Notes: generated by a model from the letters alone, not told the origin. A DNA stretch of 64,000 nucleotides from DATFQI01 sp963831105 (GCA_963831105.1 CAWHOS010000004.1:1-64000), one strand, 5' to 3'. Positions 9,260 to 18,525 are shown, numbered from the stretch's first letter. Numbers and translations: made by a program.

Positions 9260-9595
9260 CAGCGTGCCGGTCGCGGCGGCCAGCGCGAACGGGCTGCCCT
9301 CGGAGTCGCGGCACACGGCCCACCGATCGCCGGGGTGGATGATCGAGCCGCCGAGCGCGCGGACGCGCTCGACCGTCGTGGCCAGGTCGGCGACGGTGAA
9401 GTAGGGCAGGCAGGCGGTGTCGCCGGGGCCCGGTCCCCGCTGGTGGACTCCGAGACGCAGGCCGTCGGTGTCGGTCTCCCACCCGGATCCGGCCGCGGTG
9501 GGCCGTGGCGCGAGGGGGACCCCGAGGACTCCGTGCCAGAACTGGCGGGCGCGATCGGGATCGTCGGCCGGAAACTCAATTAGTGGCAGGGGCAT
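9254..9595 (-). CDS. VOC family (glyoxalase/bleomycin-resistance-like) protein
   Basis: A 113-aa protein beginning MPLPLIEFPADDPDRARQFW, the usual opening of vicinal-oxygen-chelate proteins. It has the first beta-alpha-beta-beta-beta module, then YFTVADLATTVERVRALGG and a final FALAAATGTLE. The family includes metal-dependent lyases, dioxygenases and antibiotic-binding proteins; the specific role is not predictable. Length is normal for the short two-module form. It is probably monocistronic. Confidence 0.85.
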   Translation of the reverse strand: MPLPLIEFPADDPDRARQFWHGVLGVPLAPRPTAAGSGWETDTDGLRLGVHQRGPGPGDTACLPYFTVADLATTVERVRALGGSIIHPGDRWAVCRDSEGSPFALAAATGTLE

Positions 9596-9721
9596 GGACG
9601 GAGTATCGCCGGCATCACGTTCGCTTCTCCTCGGCGCGACGAGCAGCGCCGCGCTAGTAGCCGATCAGAGCCGCAGCGAGGCGCTGACGGGACTCATGGG
9701 CGCTCGGCGGGCGTGCACCGT

Positions 9722-10267
9722 CTAGATGATCTCGCCGCTGTCGATGCCTGCAGGTAGACGGAGGTGATGCCGAGGTTGCTGTGCCCCAATTGACGCTGGA
9801 TGGCGCGCCGTAGCTCGGCGCGTGCCGCGGCGGCACTGCCAGGGGCGTCCGCGGGTCGTCCCGCTGATGACGCACAGCAGCGGACCGACCGGCAGCTCGC
9901 GCCACACGCTTAGCCGGGCAGAAGTTGTTCCCAGCCCAAGGCGTCCATGCCTACCTCGCGACGGCTCCCGCCCTTGCCGCGCCGGACCAGCAACGAGCCA
10001 CGGCGGTTGATCGAGATCGCCCTCGGTGAGCGCGAGGGCTTCCTGGATGCGCAGCCCGGCGCGCCACATGATCACGATGAGCGCGCGGAGGGGTTGGCCG
10101 TGCGTGCCGTCCCCGGCGCTGCGCATGACCGCGATGATCTCTTCGACCATCGGCGGGTCGGCCGGGTAGCGCAGTCCCGTGTTGCCTGGAGCGCGGCGGG
10201 CGCGGAATCCCGGCAGCGTCGCCGGCGATCGACGGCGACCGGCGCGATCGAGCAGGAGCTCGGACAT
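9722..10267 (-). pseudogene. Tyrosine recombinase/integrase remnant
   Basis: The start is clear: GAGGAGGG precedes ATG (10267), giving MSELLLDRAGRRRSPATLPG. The first half has the recombinase signature IMWRAGLRIQEALALTEGDL with the first catalytic Arg. Then the frame breaks: RRGSLLVRRGKGG continues in another frame and runs into a TAA. Later RRAIQRQLGHSNLGITSVYL (a third frame) and GIDSGEII restore the C-terminal box with the catalytic Tyr. The segment that should carry the HxxR box (about 25-30 residues) is missing. The gene cannot encode an active recombinase as read. No flanking att repeats were found. Confidence 0.75.
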
Positions 10268-10616
10268 GATCCCTCCTCGGGTCTTGTGGACCAAACCCGA
10301 CTATCGGCGCCAGTCGACGCGAGGCCGACCCTGCGCGGCGCTATCGCTTCCGACACCGAGTAGTGGTGAGAGCCGATCCGGAATCAGTGTCGCGGCTGCC
10401 CTGGAGCTGTAGCGAGCGCGCGCTTGTCCCGGACTCCCGCCTGTCGGTCTCCTTGCGGGCACCCGTGGGGGCCGCCGCGGCGGAGCACCGCAGCCCGCGG
10501 ACAGCGGGCGCTCGGAACTTCAACGTGATCGCAGCCACTCGTCTGGGAGGATCACTCAGGCCCGCCGGCAGCCGCTGGCCTTCGGCAATCAACTGGCGTC
10601 TCGTTAGGCGCTCGTC
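10268..10616. other. Gene-free stretch of about 350 bp
   Basis: This stretch lies between the divergent integrase remnant and the EamA-like gene. Open frames here are short and have no recognisable motif. Nothing specific was found. Confidence 0.4.
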
Positions 10617-11516
10617 GTGATCCTCGGACTGATCCTCGCGCTCGCTTCGGCGCTGGCCACCAACCTCGCCTTCCTGTTCAAGCACCGCGGCGCGGTGCTC
10701 GCCCCGCCGGTCCGGGTACGCCATCCGCTGGGCAGCGCCGTCGATCTCTTCCGCTCGAGATGGTTCCTGGTCGGCTGGATCGTGGCGGTCGTGGCCTGGG
10801 GGCTGCACGTCGGCGCGCTCTCGCTCGCCCCGCTGTCGATCGTGCAGGCGGTCCTGTCAGGCGGGCTCGTCTTCCTCGCCGTGCTCGCCGAGCGCTTCTT
10901 CGGCTTTCACCTCGGCCGACGACAGTGGGTGGGCATCACAATCACCGCGGCCGGGCTGGTGATTATCGGATTCACCAGCGGCGGCGCCGACGAGACGCAG
11001 CGCGCCTCGCTGGCGGCGCTGATCGCCATCGAGGGCGCGATCTTCGCCGTCGTCGCCGCGCTCGTGAGGATCTCGACCCGCCGCCACCTCCCGCAGCGCG
11101 GCGAGGGCCTGCTCCTCGGCGCCGCCGCGGGAGCGCTATGGGGCGTCTCCGATATCGCGCTCAAGTACCTCACCCAAGCCCCACCCGGACCGGTGCTCGG
11201 GTTGGTGAGTCCGTGGACGCTGACCGCGCTCGTCGCCGGGGTGATCGCCTTCTACGCCTCCGCCCGCAGCCTCCAGATCGGCGACGGCGTCGAAGTCATC
11301 GCGCTCACTTCCGTGACCGCCAACCTCACCGCGATCATCGGCGGGATCCTTGTCTTCCACGAGCCGATCGGCTCCGGCGCTCTCGGGATCACCGGCCGCT
11401 TCCTCGCCTTCTGCCTCGTAATCGCCGGTGCAGCGCTCATGCCCGCCCCGATGCGCGCGACCCCCGACGCGGCCAGCACGGCTAGCCGGGCGACTAGCCA
11501 GACCGACCCGGCGTGA
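10617..11516 (+). CDS. DMT superfamily (EamA-like) transporter
   Basis: A 299-aa integral membrane protein starting at GTG (ILGLILALASALATNLAFLF). About nine or ten hydrophobic segments are seen, arranged as two related halves, the plan of drug/metabolite transporters and of NIPA/DMT-like magnesium or metabolite carriers. Landmarks are GWIVAVVAWGLHVGALSLAP near 50-70 and GGILVFHEPIGSGALGI near 240-258, the second being the usual EamA helix-9 region. The C-terminus is a short polar tail. It stands alone, and its substrate is unknown. Confidence 0.8.
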   Translation: MILGLILALASALATNLAFLFKHRGAVLAPPVRVRHPLGSAVDLFRSRWFLVGWIVAVVAWGLHVGALSLAPLSIVQAVLSGGLVFLAVLAERFFGFHLGRRQWVGITITAAGLVIIGFTSGGADETQRASLAALIAIEGAIFAVVAALVRISTRRHLPQRGEGLLLGAAAGALWGVSDIALKYLTQAPPGPVLGLVSPWTLTALVAGVIAFYASARSLQIGDGVEVIALTSVTANLTAIIGGILVFHEPIGSGALGITGRFLAFCLVIAGAALMPAPMRATPDAASTASRATSQTDPA

Positions 11517-12014
11517 TGCGCGGCGTCCTGTTGCGCTCGCCTCGCGCGACGAGCGAGCGTCTCAGACGACCTTCGGCAGACGCCCGCTCGAGACGAGACG
11601 CGGCAGTCGCCGCGCCGCTCGTCGCGAGTGCCGCTTTCGCCTGCCAGCGACAGCCATGCGCGCCGGCGCGTGGCTATCCCTTTGCGCGACAGGCAGCACT
11701 GTGCCCGAGTGATCCACTCGCTGCCGGTTCTCGTCATAGGCGAGTCTTACGGACCGCCGCCCTGCCTCCCCACCTGCGGCCTTCGTCCCTCGAGAGGGTG
11801 ACCGACGTGCTCGCCCGGTGTCTGCTTCGCTGCCGGATCGGTCATGCGTGGGCGCTCGAACACCAGCGGCTGCGCCTACCTGTCGTGTGTGCCCCGGGTC
11901 GGTGTCGCCCGAGCTGGCAGTCGTCTGTCGCGATCTCGAGTGGTTTCCCGCCTCGGCGTGAATGCAGAGCGGGCTCGCGTTTTGTGTCGGGCGGCAGCGG
12001 CGTCTGCGGGGAGA
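11517..12014. other. Gene-free stretch of about 500 bp
   Basis: No gene is convincing here. A long-range inverted repeat is present: CGCGACGAGCG at 11545-11555 and its complement CGCTCGTCGCG at 11616-11626. The gap lies between the 3' ends of the EamA-like gene (plus) and the rhodanese gene (minus), so it could contain terminators, but 500 bp is long for that in this genome. Confidence 0.4.
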
Positions 12015-12425
12015 TCAGGTCGGACGGTGGGGCTCGACGGAAAGCCCCGCTGCTCTCCACGCCTGGAATCCGCCGATGAGGTCAGTCGCGTGCGGAAACC
12101 CGAGATCCTGCAGGGTGGCTGCGGCCAGGCTCGACTGATAGCCCTCGTCGCACACGAGGATCACGAGGCGGTCGAGGCCGTCGCCCAGCGACGGATCGCT
12201 GTGTCCGGACGCTGGGTCGAGGCGCCATTCCAGCGCGTTGCGCGGGACAGCATGCGCCCCCGGTATCACGCCGTCGCGCTCGCGCTGATGTTCGCAGCGG
12301 ATATCGATCAGGACCGCGCCGCCGACCATCGCGTCGCATGCTTGTTGGGGTTCGAGCCGTCGGAGTCTGCGGCGAGCCGCATCGAGTAGCTCGTTGATCG
12401 TGGTGCGGGTCGCGTCGCCTGCCAT
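12015..12425 (-). CDS. Rhodanese-like domain protein
   Basis: A 136-aa single-domain rhodanese. It has GGAVLIDIRCEHQRERDGVI near 41-60, GAHAVPRNALEWRL, and an active-site loop CDEGYQSSLAAATLQDLGF whose first Cys is the expected sulfur-accepting residue. It ends with the usual GGFQAWRAAGLSVE helix. The ATG at 12425 was chosen because rhodanese similarity begins soon after it; the open frame runs further upstream without homology. Such small rhodaneses move sulfane sulfur or act in redox handling. Confidence 0.88.
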   Translation of the reverse strand: MAGDATRTTINELLDAARRRLRRLEPQQACDAMVGGAVLIDIRCEHQRERDGVIPGAHAVPRNALEWRLDPASGHSDPSLGDGLDRLVILVCDEGYQSSLAAATLQDLGFPHATDLIGGFQAWRAAGLSVEPHRPT

Positions 12426-12617
12426 CGGCCGTTTCACTGTGCCACAGGGGGACGGCGTTGCGCCGCGGGGGCTACCCCTTCCGGGACGGAGCGTGCGAGA
12501 GGTTGTGCCGGCTGCTGCTCGGCAGTTTGAACCTTTGCGCAGCGGCCTGCCTTGCCCATATGGGCAGACTCCGCGGCGACCTTGACCCGTCCGCTGCAGC
12601 GGAGGAGCATTTGCCCT

Positions 12618-13496
12618 ATGTCCGCTGGACTGTTGACACGGCGTGCCGCCATCCAAGGCGCTGCTGGTCTCGCAACTGGGGTCGCTGCGGCCGCTGCCCG
12701 TCCGCACGGTGCATTCGCTCACGATCACGATCACCGCCATGGCCGTCTGCCGGTCCCACCGGAGCCCATCCCGGGTGGGATACCGATCTCCGACACACAG
12801 GTCATCCACGTCTGGGCGCCCGGGCCGGCGAATGTGACGCTGCCCTTCACCGGCGGTCAGCTCCAAGGCCTCGACGTCGAGCCGACCACGATCCGCGACT
12901 TCAACGGCTTCTCGGCGGTCGCGTTCCACGTCGGCACCGCGACCGGCAGCGACGGGACGCGCTATGACCTCGAGACGGACCTGCGCGCCTTTCGGGGCAC
13001 CTACATCGACAGGACCGGGCAGCGCCGCTTCGGCACCTTCGGCTTCATCTGAATAGACCTCTTCGTGCCCGGTACGGGCACGCCGGCCACGCAGGTCCAC
13101 GACTTCAACGGTGGGATCCTGGCGTCCGGGTTCTTCTGGACCGTGCCCGCCCGCGAGCGAGACCTGAGGGTGAGTCGCGACGGCCGGCGCGCGGTGCTCG
13201 AAATGCGCGACGTCCCGGTCGTCGACTCATTCCAGTTCTTCGGACCGAACCAGATACCCGCGACCGTCAGCTTCCGCAGCGAGTGGCGCGCCACCGGCCG
13301 GTTCGAGCAGCGCGGCTCGGGCGCGACCGTGCCGCCCGAGGACCCAGCGGCGTTCCTGGGCGACATCGCACCAGCCCGCTCGACCGTCCACTGCAGCGGC
13401 GAGGAATGGGGCTTCTCCTTCACCTCAGACCTTGCCGGCACCGATCGCGGCTCCGCGCAGATCGGTCGCTCCCGCAACGGCGTCTTCCTCTAGACG
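12618..13496 (+). pseudogene. Allene-oxide-cyclase-like Tat-exported protein, interrupted by an in-frame TGA
   Basis: The start ATG (12618) follows a GGAGGA site. The N-terminus LLTRRAAIQGAAGLATGVAAAA is a twin-arginine signal. The mature part reads TQVIHVWAPGPANVTLPF and ends GRSRNGVFL. At 13050-13052 a TGA follows GTFGFI, and the same frame continues IDLFVPGTGTPATQVHDFNG to the stop near 13495, so the two halves (about 144 and 147 aa) look like one protein of about 292 aa. The second half has its own GTG at 13065 but no signal peptide. Allene-oxide-cyclase-like beta-barrel proteins are known in actinobacteria; the function here is unknown. Confidence 0.6.
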
Positions 13497-14027
13497 GTCT
13501 CCCAACGAGTCGCGACTCCACGTCCTCCCTCTTACCGGGTGACCCCGCGGCCCGCCTGATCCTAGCCGGCTCCAGAGTCACTCTGCATCTGTGGGCGAGC
13601 GGGCGTGTCGGACGACCTTCGACGGAAGCCCCGCTCGAGAGACAGGCGACGAACCGGCCGCGCTGGTGAGTGTCGCTGCGCGAGAAGCAGCAGCTGGTTA
13701 GGCGTTTGAGCTGCCGGCGCGCGAGCCTCGTCTGTCGCCCACGCGACGTACCGCCACCCCCAAGACGGTGGCCGCGCAGCAACACGGAATTCAGATTGGG
13801 ATCACGAACATCGGCAGCGGTAACGGCAACGGTTCCTACTCACTGCTGCGATCCCACAGACCGCTCCTCCAGGCAGCGTCGGCGCCGAGCGACAGGGCGA
13901 TTCAAGGTACGACGCCCGGCAAGAGCACCGCCTTCCAGCGACCCCATGCGAAGGCGCCAGCAGCTATACGGTGCACCTGTCGCGTGACCCGGCGGATGAG
14001 TCCGAGCAGCAGGGGTAGTGACGTCGC
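13497..14027. other. Gene-free stretch of about 530 bp
   Basis: Several short open frames exist but none shows conserved motifs. The GAGTGTCGC 9-mer seen at 8078 and 9218 recurs at 13668-13676. A short purine-rich site before 14028 probably serves the next gene. Confidence 0.4.
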
Positions 14028-15143
14028 ATGATCGATGAGCGAGGCCATGATGGTGCCGTGGTGCTGGGTCTGGTTGCGCCGAGCGGGATGCCGCGCGAGC
14101 TCGCCGACCAGATTGCCGAGGAGCTTCCCGGCCAGCTCGGGAACCGAATCGCTGATGTGAACTGGCAGGTGCAGGTGGCGGGCGCCGAGCGCGCGGACAC
14201 GACGCCCACCAGCGAGGCGCTCAAGCAGGCCGTACGGCGACGCATGCAAGACGAGGGGTGGGACCTCGCCGTCGCGCTGACCGACCTCCCGCTGCGGGCA
14301 AACCGCCGCCCCGTCACCGCCCACGCAAGCGCGATGTACAGGGTGGGACTGCTGTCGGTTCCCGCGCTCGGCGCACGCTCGGTCCCGCGGCGGGCGATGC
14401 GGGCCGTGCTCAACCTGGTCGAGGGCATCCTCGGCGAGGAAGTCGGCCGCGGCAGCGACGCCGACGAGACGGGGCGCGCAGATCGGATGCGCCGGCGCCT
14501 CGACGAACTTCAGTCGCCACTCGGTCCGAGCCGTGCCGGCGAGGCCGGCACGATCGCCTTCGTCGCTGCGACGCTGCGGAGCAACCTGCGGCTGCTCGTC
14601 GGCATGGTCCGCGCGAACCAGCCTGAGCGCGTCATCGCTCGCTTGTCGCGCGCGCTGGCGGTGTCACTCGGCACCGCCGCATACGCGATGACCTCCTCCG
14701 GCATCTGGACGCTCTCCGACGGGATGGGCTGGCCGCGCCTCGCCTTGCTCGCAGCGGCGTCGATCATCACGTTGTGCGTGGTCCTGGTGCTGGCGCACGG
14801 CCTGTGGGAGCGGGCGTCCGGTCAGGAGGACCGCCAGTCCGTCGTGCTCTTCAACCTCGCCACCTCCGTGACGCTGGGCCTCGCGGTCCTCACGCTATAC
14901 GCGGGCCTGCTCGTCCTCAGCGTCTTGGGTGGCGCGGCGCTTATCCCCCAGTCGGTCTATGACGGCAGCGTCGGGCACGAACCGGCGTTCGCCGACTATC
15001 TGAAGCTCGGCTGGCTCGCGGCGACGATCGCGACGCTGGCCGGAGCGCTCGGCTCGCTCATCGAGAGCGACGAGTCGGTCCGCGAGGCGGCCTACCGCCA
15101 CCATGCCGACGCCCGCACAGAGCGAAACGACGACGAGCGCTAG
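14028..15143 (+). CDS. Membrane protein of unknown function
   Basis: A 371-aa protein. The first 200 residues are soluble and charged, beginning DGAVVLGLVAPSGMPRELAD, with a WDLAVALTDLPLR strand around 84-96. The second half has four or five transmembrane segments (about 205-225, 232-254, 268-302 as one long or two short, and 322-343). The C-terminus is polar. I do not recognise a named family; similar soluble-plus-membrane proteins are annotated as hypothetical in actinobacteria. It is isolated, with a 530-bp gap upstream and a convergent oxidoreductase downstream. Confidence 0.75.
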   Translation: MIDERGHDGAVVLGLVAPSGMPRELADQIAEELPGQLGNRIADVNWQVQVAGAERADTTPTSEALKQAVRRRMQDEGWDLAVALTDLPLRANRRPVTAHASAMYRVGLLSVPALGARSVPRRAMRAVLNLVEGILGEEVGRGSDADETGRADRMRRRLDELQSPLGPSRAGEAGTIAFVAATLRSNLRLLVGMVRANQPERVIARLSRALAVSLGTAAYAMTSSGIWTLSDGMGWPRLALLAAASIITLCVVLVLAHGLWERASGQEDRQSVVLFNLATSVTLGLAVLTLYAGLLVLSVLGGAALIPQSVYDGSVGHEPAFADYLKLGWLAATIATLAGALGSLIESDESVREAAYRHHADARTERNDDER

Positions 15144-15240
15144 CCGCCGTCGACTCGAGCCGCCCTCAGCGCACCTGTACTGACCCGGCGTCGTGAAGGC
15201 GAGGCGGGGGACCGCGGAACGGCTCGGTGTCCCCAAGTCC

Positions 15241-16158
15241 TCACGGGCGAACGCGGATAATCGTCTTCCCCTTGATCCGCTCGGTCGGGTTGAGGGCGGC
15301 GACGGCATCGTCGAGGGTCGCGACGTTGCCGATGTTGGTCCGCAGCCGTCCGTCCCGTACCCGCTGGACGATCTCACTCAGTTGGGCGCGATCGGACTCG
15401 ACGACGAAGTCGACTGCCAAGCCGTCGGCGGGCCGCGCCTCGGGCGGCCCTACGACGGTCACCAGGGTTCCTCCGGCCCGGATCAGGCTTGCGGACCGCT
15501 TCTGGATGTCTCCGCCGATGACATCGAAGACCAGGTCGACGCCGCCGACGTCTTCCAGGGCGTCGTTCTCCAGATCGACGAACTCTTGCGCGCCGAAGTC
15601 GAGCGCCTTCTGACAGTCGGCGGCGCGCCCGGTGCCGATGACGTAGGCACCGGCCTCACGTGCGAGTTGCGTCACCATCGTCCCGACTGCGCCGGCCGCA
15701 CCGTGCGCGAGGACGCTCTGCCCCGCCTGAAGGTGGCCGTGGTCGAACAGGCCCTGCCACGCGGTCAGGCCGGAGATTGGCAGGCTCGCGCCCACGGTGA
15801 ACTCGACGTCGCCCGGCAGCGGCGCGAGGTTGCGTGCCTCGATCGCGACGTACTCCGCCAGGGTGCCGTCGCGATGCCAGTCCGCGAGGCCGAACACCCG
15901 CTGTCCCACCGACACCCCCGTCGTGCCGTATCCGAGGGCGCTGACCACTCCGGCCAGCTCGTGCCCAGGGATCGACGGTGTTCGGTCACGGTCGTTGCGA
16001 TCGGTCCAGGTCGAGGGCCACGCCATCTCAGTCGGGACGAATCCCGACGCATGAATCTGAACGATGACGTCGTTTATCGCCGCCGGCGGCTCGGGCCGCT
16101 CGACCAGCGTCATCCCGGCCGTTCCCGCAGCCTCGTCCGTCACCACAATCGCCTTCAT
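15241..16158 (-). CDS. NADP-dependent quinone oxidoreductase-type MDR enzyme
   Basis: A 305-aa zinc-free medium-chain dehydrogenase starting MKAIVVTDEAAGTAG. It shows PGHELAGVVSALG near 64-76, LPISGLTAWQGLFD, the Rossmann motif LAHGAAGAVGTMVTQLAREAG and the end GKTIIRV. No structural Cys lobe is present, consistent with quinone oxidoreductase/zeta-crystallin relatives that use NADPH. The ATG at 16158 was preferred over 16188 because similarity begins at MKAIVV. Monocistronic. Confidence 0.9.
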   Translation of the reverse strand: MKAIVVTDEAAGTAGMTLVERPEPPAAINDVIVQIHASGFVPTEMAWPSTWTDRNDRDRTPSIPGHELAGVVSALGYGTTGVSVGQRVFGLADWHRDGTLAEYVAIEARNLAPLPGDVEFTVGASLPISGLTAWQGLFDHGHLQAGQSVLAHGAAGAVGTMVTQLAREAGAYVIGTGRAADCQKALDFGAQEFVDLENDALEDVGGVDLVFDVIGGDIQKRSASLIRAGGTLVTVVGPPEARPADGLAVDFVVESDRAQLSEIVQRVRDGRLRTNIGNVATLDDAVAALNPTERIKGKTIIRVRP

Positions 16159-16471
16159 CCGGGACCTCCCTGTGGCTGGTCCGTTCATGCCTCCTGCGGA
16201 CGGTCGATCGCGACCACCCAGCGCGCCTCGTCATCGCCATCGGAGCTTTCCACACCGACGAATCCTTCCCGACACGAGCATCAGCTCGAGCCGGCTGCAG
16301 AGCGAGTCCTGTTTTGCGCGAGAGGCAGCGGCCGGCTCCGCCGCTGGCCGCGTAGTTGCGAGGTGTGGAGTCCGCCACCTAGGGGCGCTGGTGGCCGATC
16401 GCAGGACACCGCACGATGGACCGCGACGTCACACAAGCCGACGCCTTACCGTGCTTTCAAAGGAGCAGGCG

Positions 16472-16639
16472 ATGACCTCGACCAGCCATGTTGTCCAGAA
16501 GATCAAGGAGCGGTTGGCAGAGCGCCGCGCCGGCCGACCAGAGCGGATGCAGCGACGAGCCGAGGCGAGAGCCCATCGACTTGAGATGAAGCGTGCGCAC
16601 GAATCCGACATGCGAGGTGGCGGGGGCGGCGGCGGATAA
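16472..16639 (+). CDS. Small basic protein of unknown function (55 aa)
   Basis: A 55-residue product, MTSTSHVVQKIKERLAERRA and onward, ending in a run of eight glycines. A strong AAAGGAG sits six bases before the ATG. The middle is a charged helix rich in Arg, Glu and Lys; the tail is a Gly homopolymer. No family is recognised. The good ribosome site is the main argument for reality. Confidence 0.5.
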   Translation: MTSTSHVVQKIKERLAERRAGRPERMQRRAEARAHRLEMKRAHESDMRGGGGGGG

Positions 16640-16685
16640 CGATCCTCGTTGCGCGGCTCGGGCGCTCGTGCTCGCGACGGGCTCG

Positions 16686-16943
16686 TCAGCCGATGAGGAT
16701 CGCGATGATGCCGGAAGGCGCGGTCGGCGTTGCGGCCGTCACTGATCCCTTGTCGGTTCCGATCGGGGGTGTGAAGGCCTGAGCTGCGGGGGCCAGGACG
16801 CCGTAGTCGTTGGCGCCGATGAGTACCACGACCCCGTTGGTGCTCTTCTGCGGCTCGGTGGAGGGTGCGGCGTCGGCTTGGGCCGGGCCGGCGGCGAAGG
16901 CGATCGCGAGCGCGGCGGTGGTGATGGTGATCGGGAGTCTCAT
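16686..16943 (-). CDS. Small secreted protein of unknown function (85 aa)
   Basis: MRLPITITTAALAIAFAAGP is a clear Sec signal peptide with an AQADA cleavage region near residue 25. The mature part (about 60 aa) has VVVLIGANDYGVLAP and ends APSGIIAILIG. The ATG at 16943 is chosen because it opens the signal peptide. It resembles chaplin-like or short surface proteins only in size and hydrophobicity; no cysteines are present. Divergent from the cupin gene. Confidence 0.6.
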   Translation of the reverse strand: MRLPITITTAALAIAFAAGPAQADAAPSTEPQKSTNGVVVLIGANDYGVLAPAAQAFTPPIGTDKGSVTAATPTAPSGIIAILIG

Positions 16944-17026
16944 GACCCCAATGACGCCGGTCAGTGGGTCGTATTCCCTGGTAAGGGACGGAGTGCGTGC
17001 CGTCGCATGTGGATGGGATACGTTCG

Positions 17027-17557
17027 ATGAGGATGGCCTCGACGGGTGACCAGTTCCGGATGCCGGACGGCAGCGTGTACATCGTGCGGCGAGCGACCGC
17101 CGAGACCGGCGGGGAGTACGTGGAGATGGAGTTCGTCCTGCCGGCGGCATGCGTGCCGCCGCCGCCTCATGTCCACCGGCACCAGGTCGAGGAGTACGAG
17201 GTCCTCGAGGGGCGCTTCGACGTCCTCGTCGACGGGACGTGGCGCACGCTGGGTCCGGGTGAGCGCGCCTCGGTGCCGATCGGCGCCCTCCATACGTTCC
17301 GCAACCGCTCCGGAGAGCTCGTACGCGTTCGCAACTGGCACCGGCCCGCCATGCGCTTCGAAGCCTTCATCGAGCGCACCTGCACGACCTTGAGCGCGGC
17401 CGGCATCACGCGCGGGCGCGACCCGCGAATCGCGATCTACCTCTCGAAGGTGATGCTCGACTACGACGAGACGCTCGCGCCCGGGCGCCGGCGCGAGCGG
17501 CTCCCGATGCAAGCGCTGGCCCGAATCGCAAGTCTGCTTCCCGGATCGAGCCACTAG
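17027..17557 (+). CDS. Cupin domain protein
   Basis: A protein of about 176 aa with a cupin core: PPPPHVHRHQVEEYEVLEGR gives the first cupin motif (HxHxxxxEY) and GALHTFRNRSG the second with its His. The C-terminal third is helical (AIYLSKVMLDYDETLAPGRR). Cupins bind a metal through these His/Glu residues and act as small dioxygenases, isomerases or sensors; the role here is not known. Start is uncertain: GTG at 16997 or ATG at 17027/17033. Confidence 0.8.
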   Translation: MRMASTGDQFRMPDGSVYIVRRATAETGGEYVEMEFVLPAACVPPPPHVHRHQVEEYEVLEGRFDVLVDGTWRTLGPGERASVPIGALHTFRNRSGELVRVRNWHRPAMRFEAFIERTCTTLSAAGITRGRDPRIAIYLSKVMLDYDETLAPGRRRERLPMQALARIASLLPGSSH

Positions 17558-17586
17558 CGAGCAAGCGACCCCATCGGCGCGGAACC

Positions 17587-18525
17587 TCAGTTCCGGTCGA
17601 GAGGCTTCCCGACCGTCATGCTGCGCGACTGTCGGATGCTGCCGCCCTTGTCGTCGTAGAGGCGGACGGTCACCCGGATCCACAGGCGCCGGCGATCCGC
17701 GAGCATGCGCCGGCCCTTCTTAGTGAGCGTGAGCCGGTGCGTGGAGCGACCGATGGAGCCGTACCGGAAAGCCTTGTCCACCCTGGCGAGCAGAATGCTT
17801 CGCCCACGCCGCCGGGTGATGATGCGGGCCACGATCCGGCCGCGCGGGCACGTGAGAACGTTGTCGATCCTGGGATTCGAGCGCAGGTCCCGGATCCCCC
17901 GCCGGCGGATGCCCTCGACCGTTGCCTTCCAGATCGTGAGAAAGGGCGGCTCGGCTTTCAACGCGGCGAGCGTGCAGTTCTCGACGGTCACGCGCGGAGG
18001 CACAGGCGGCTCGGGCGGAGGCGGCGGAGGCGGCACGGTCGGGTCCGGGGTCTGGCCCACCATCAGGATGTCCTGGCCCGGTTGGCGGGTGAACGAGATC
18101 GTCCGCGTGGCGCCGTCCAGGTCGGTCACGGTCGCCGTTCCGCTGGCCGCATACGGGTTCGGCGGCCGGCCCGCGGAGCTCCCGTCGAACGCGAGCGCGA
18201 AGGCGAAATAGCGAGCACGCGTAGGGGCGTCGTCGACGAACGCGACGTCGGCGGTTTCCGTCCCTTCCCAGTGCGTGTCGCTGATCCCCGTGTAGGGGTT
18301 CCACGGCGTCGTGCAAGGGCCGCCGCGAACGAAGGGCGCCGGCGGCGTACACGAGCGCGCACCGCCGCCGGGGTCCGTCGACAGCTGCGGGTTGTACGCC
18401 GCGACATAGATCTGCGGAGCGGGAGTGGTGTCGAAATGCACTCGCAGGCGGGCCACCTGCGCACTCGCCTCGGCGGTGCTCGCCAGCATCGCGGTCACCA
18501 GGATCGCCGACGCGAATCGCAGCAT
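17587..18525 (-). CDS. Secreted protein of unknown function with proline linker
   Basis: A 312-aa protein with a signal peptide (MLRFASAILVTAMLASTAEA). The N-terminal half (about 25-160) is beta-rich. A poly-proline linker (PPPPPPPEPPVPP, near 168-180) follows. The C-terminal domain has two Cys about 40 residues apart and a basic module with LTLTKKGRRMLADRRRLWIR, a style seen in many secreted proteins of Thermoleophilia. No enzymatic motif was seen; it is probably cell-surface or extracellular. The next gene upstream is transcribed the same way, about 70 bp away. Confidence 0.75.
   Translation of the reverse strand: MLRFASAILVTAMLASTAEASAQVARLRVHFDTTPAPQIYVAAYNPQLSTDPGGGARSCTPPAPFVRGGPCTTPWNPYTGISDTHWEGTETADVAFVDDAPTRARYFAFALAFDGSSAGRPPNPYAASGTATVTDLDGATRTISFTRQPGQDILMVGQTPDPTVPPPPPPPEPPVPPRVTVENCTLAALKAEPPFLTIWKATVEGIRRRGIRDLRSNPRIDNVLTCPRGRIVARIITRRRGRSILLARVDKAFRYGSIGRSTHRLTLTKKGRRMLADRRRLWIRVTVRLYDDKGGSIRQSRSMTVGKPLDRN

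Noticed and set aside
13050..13052. Selenocysteine at the in-frame TGA of the allene-oxide-cyclase-like gene.
   Set aside because: The family is not a selenoprotein family, the position is not a redox Cys site, and no SECIS-like hairpin was seen after it.
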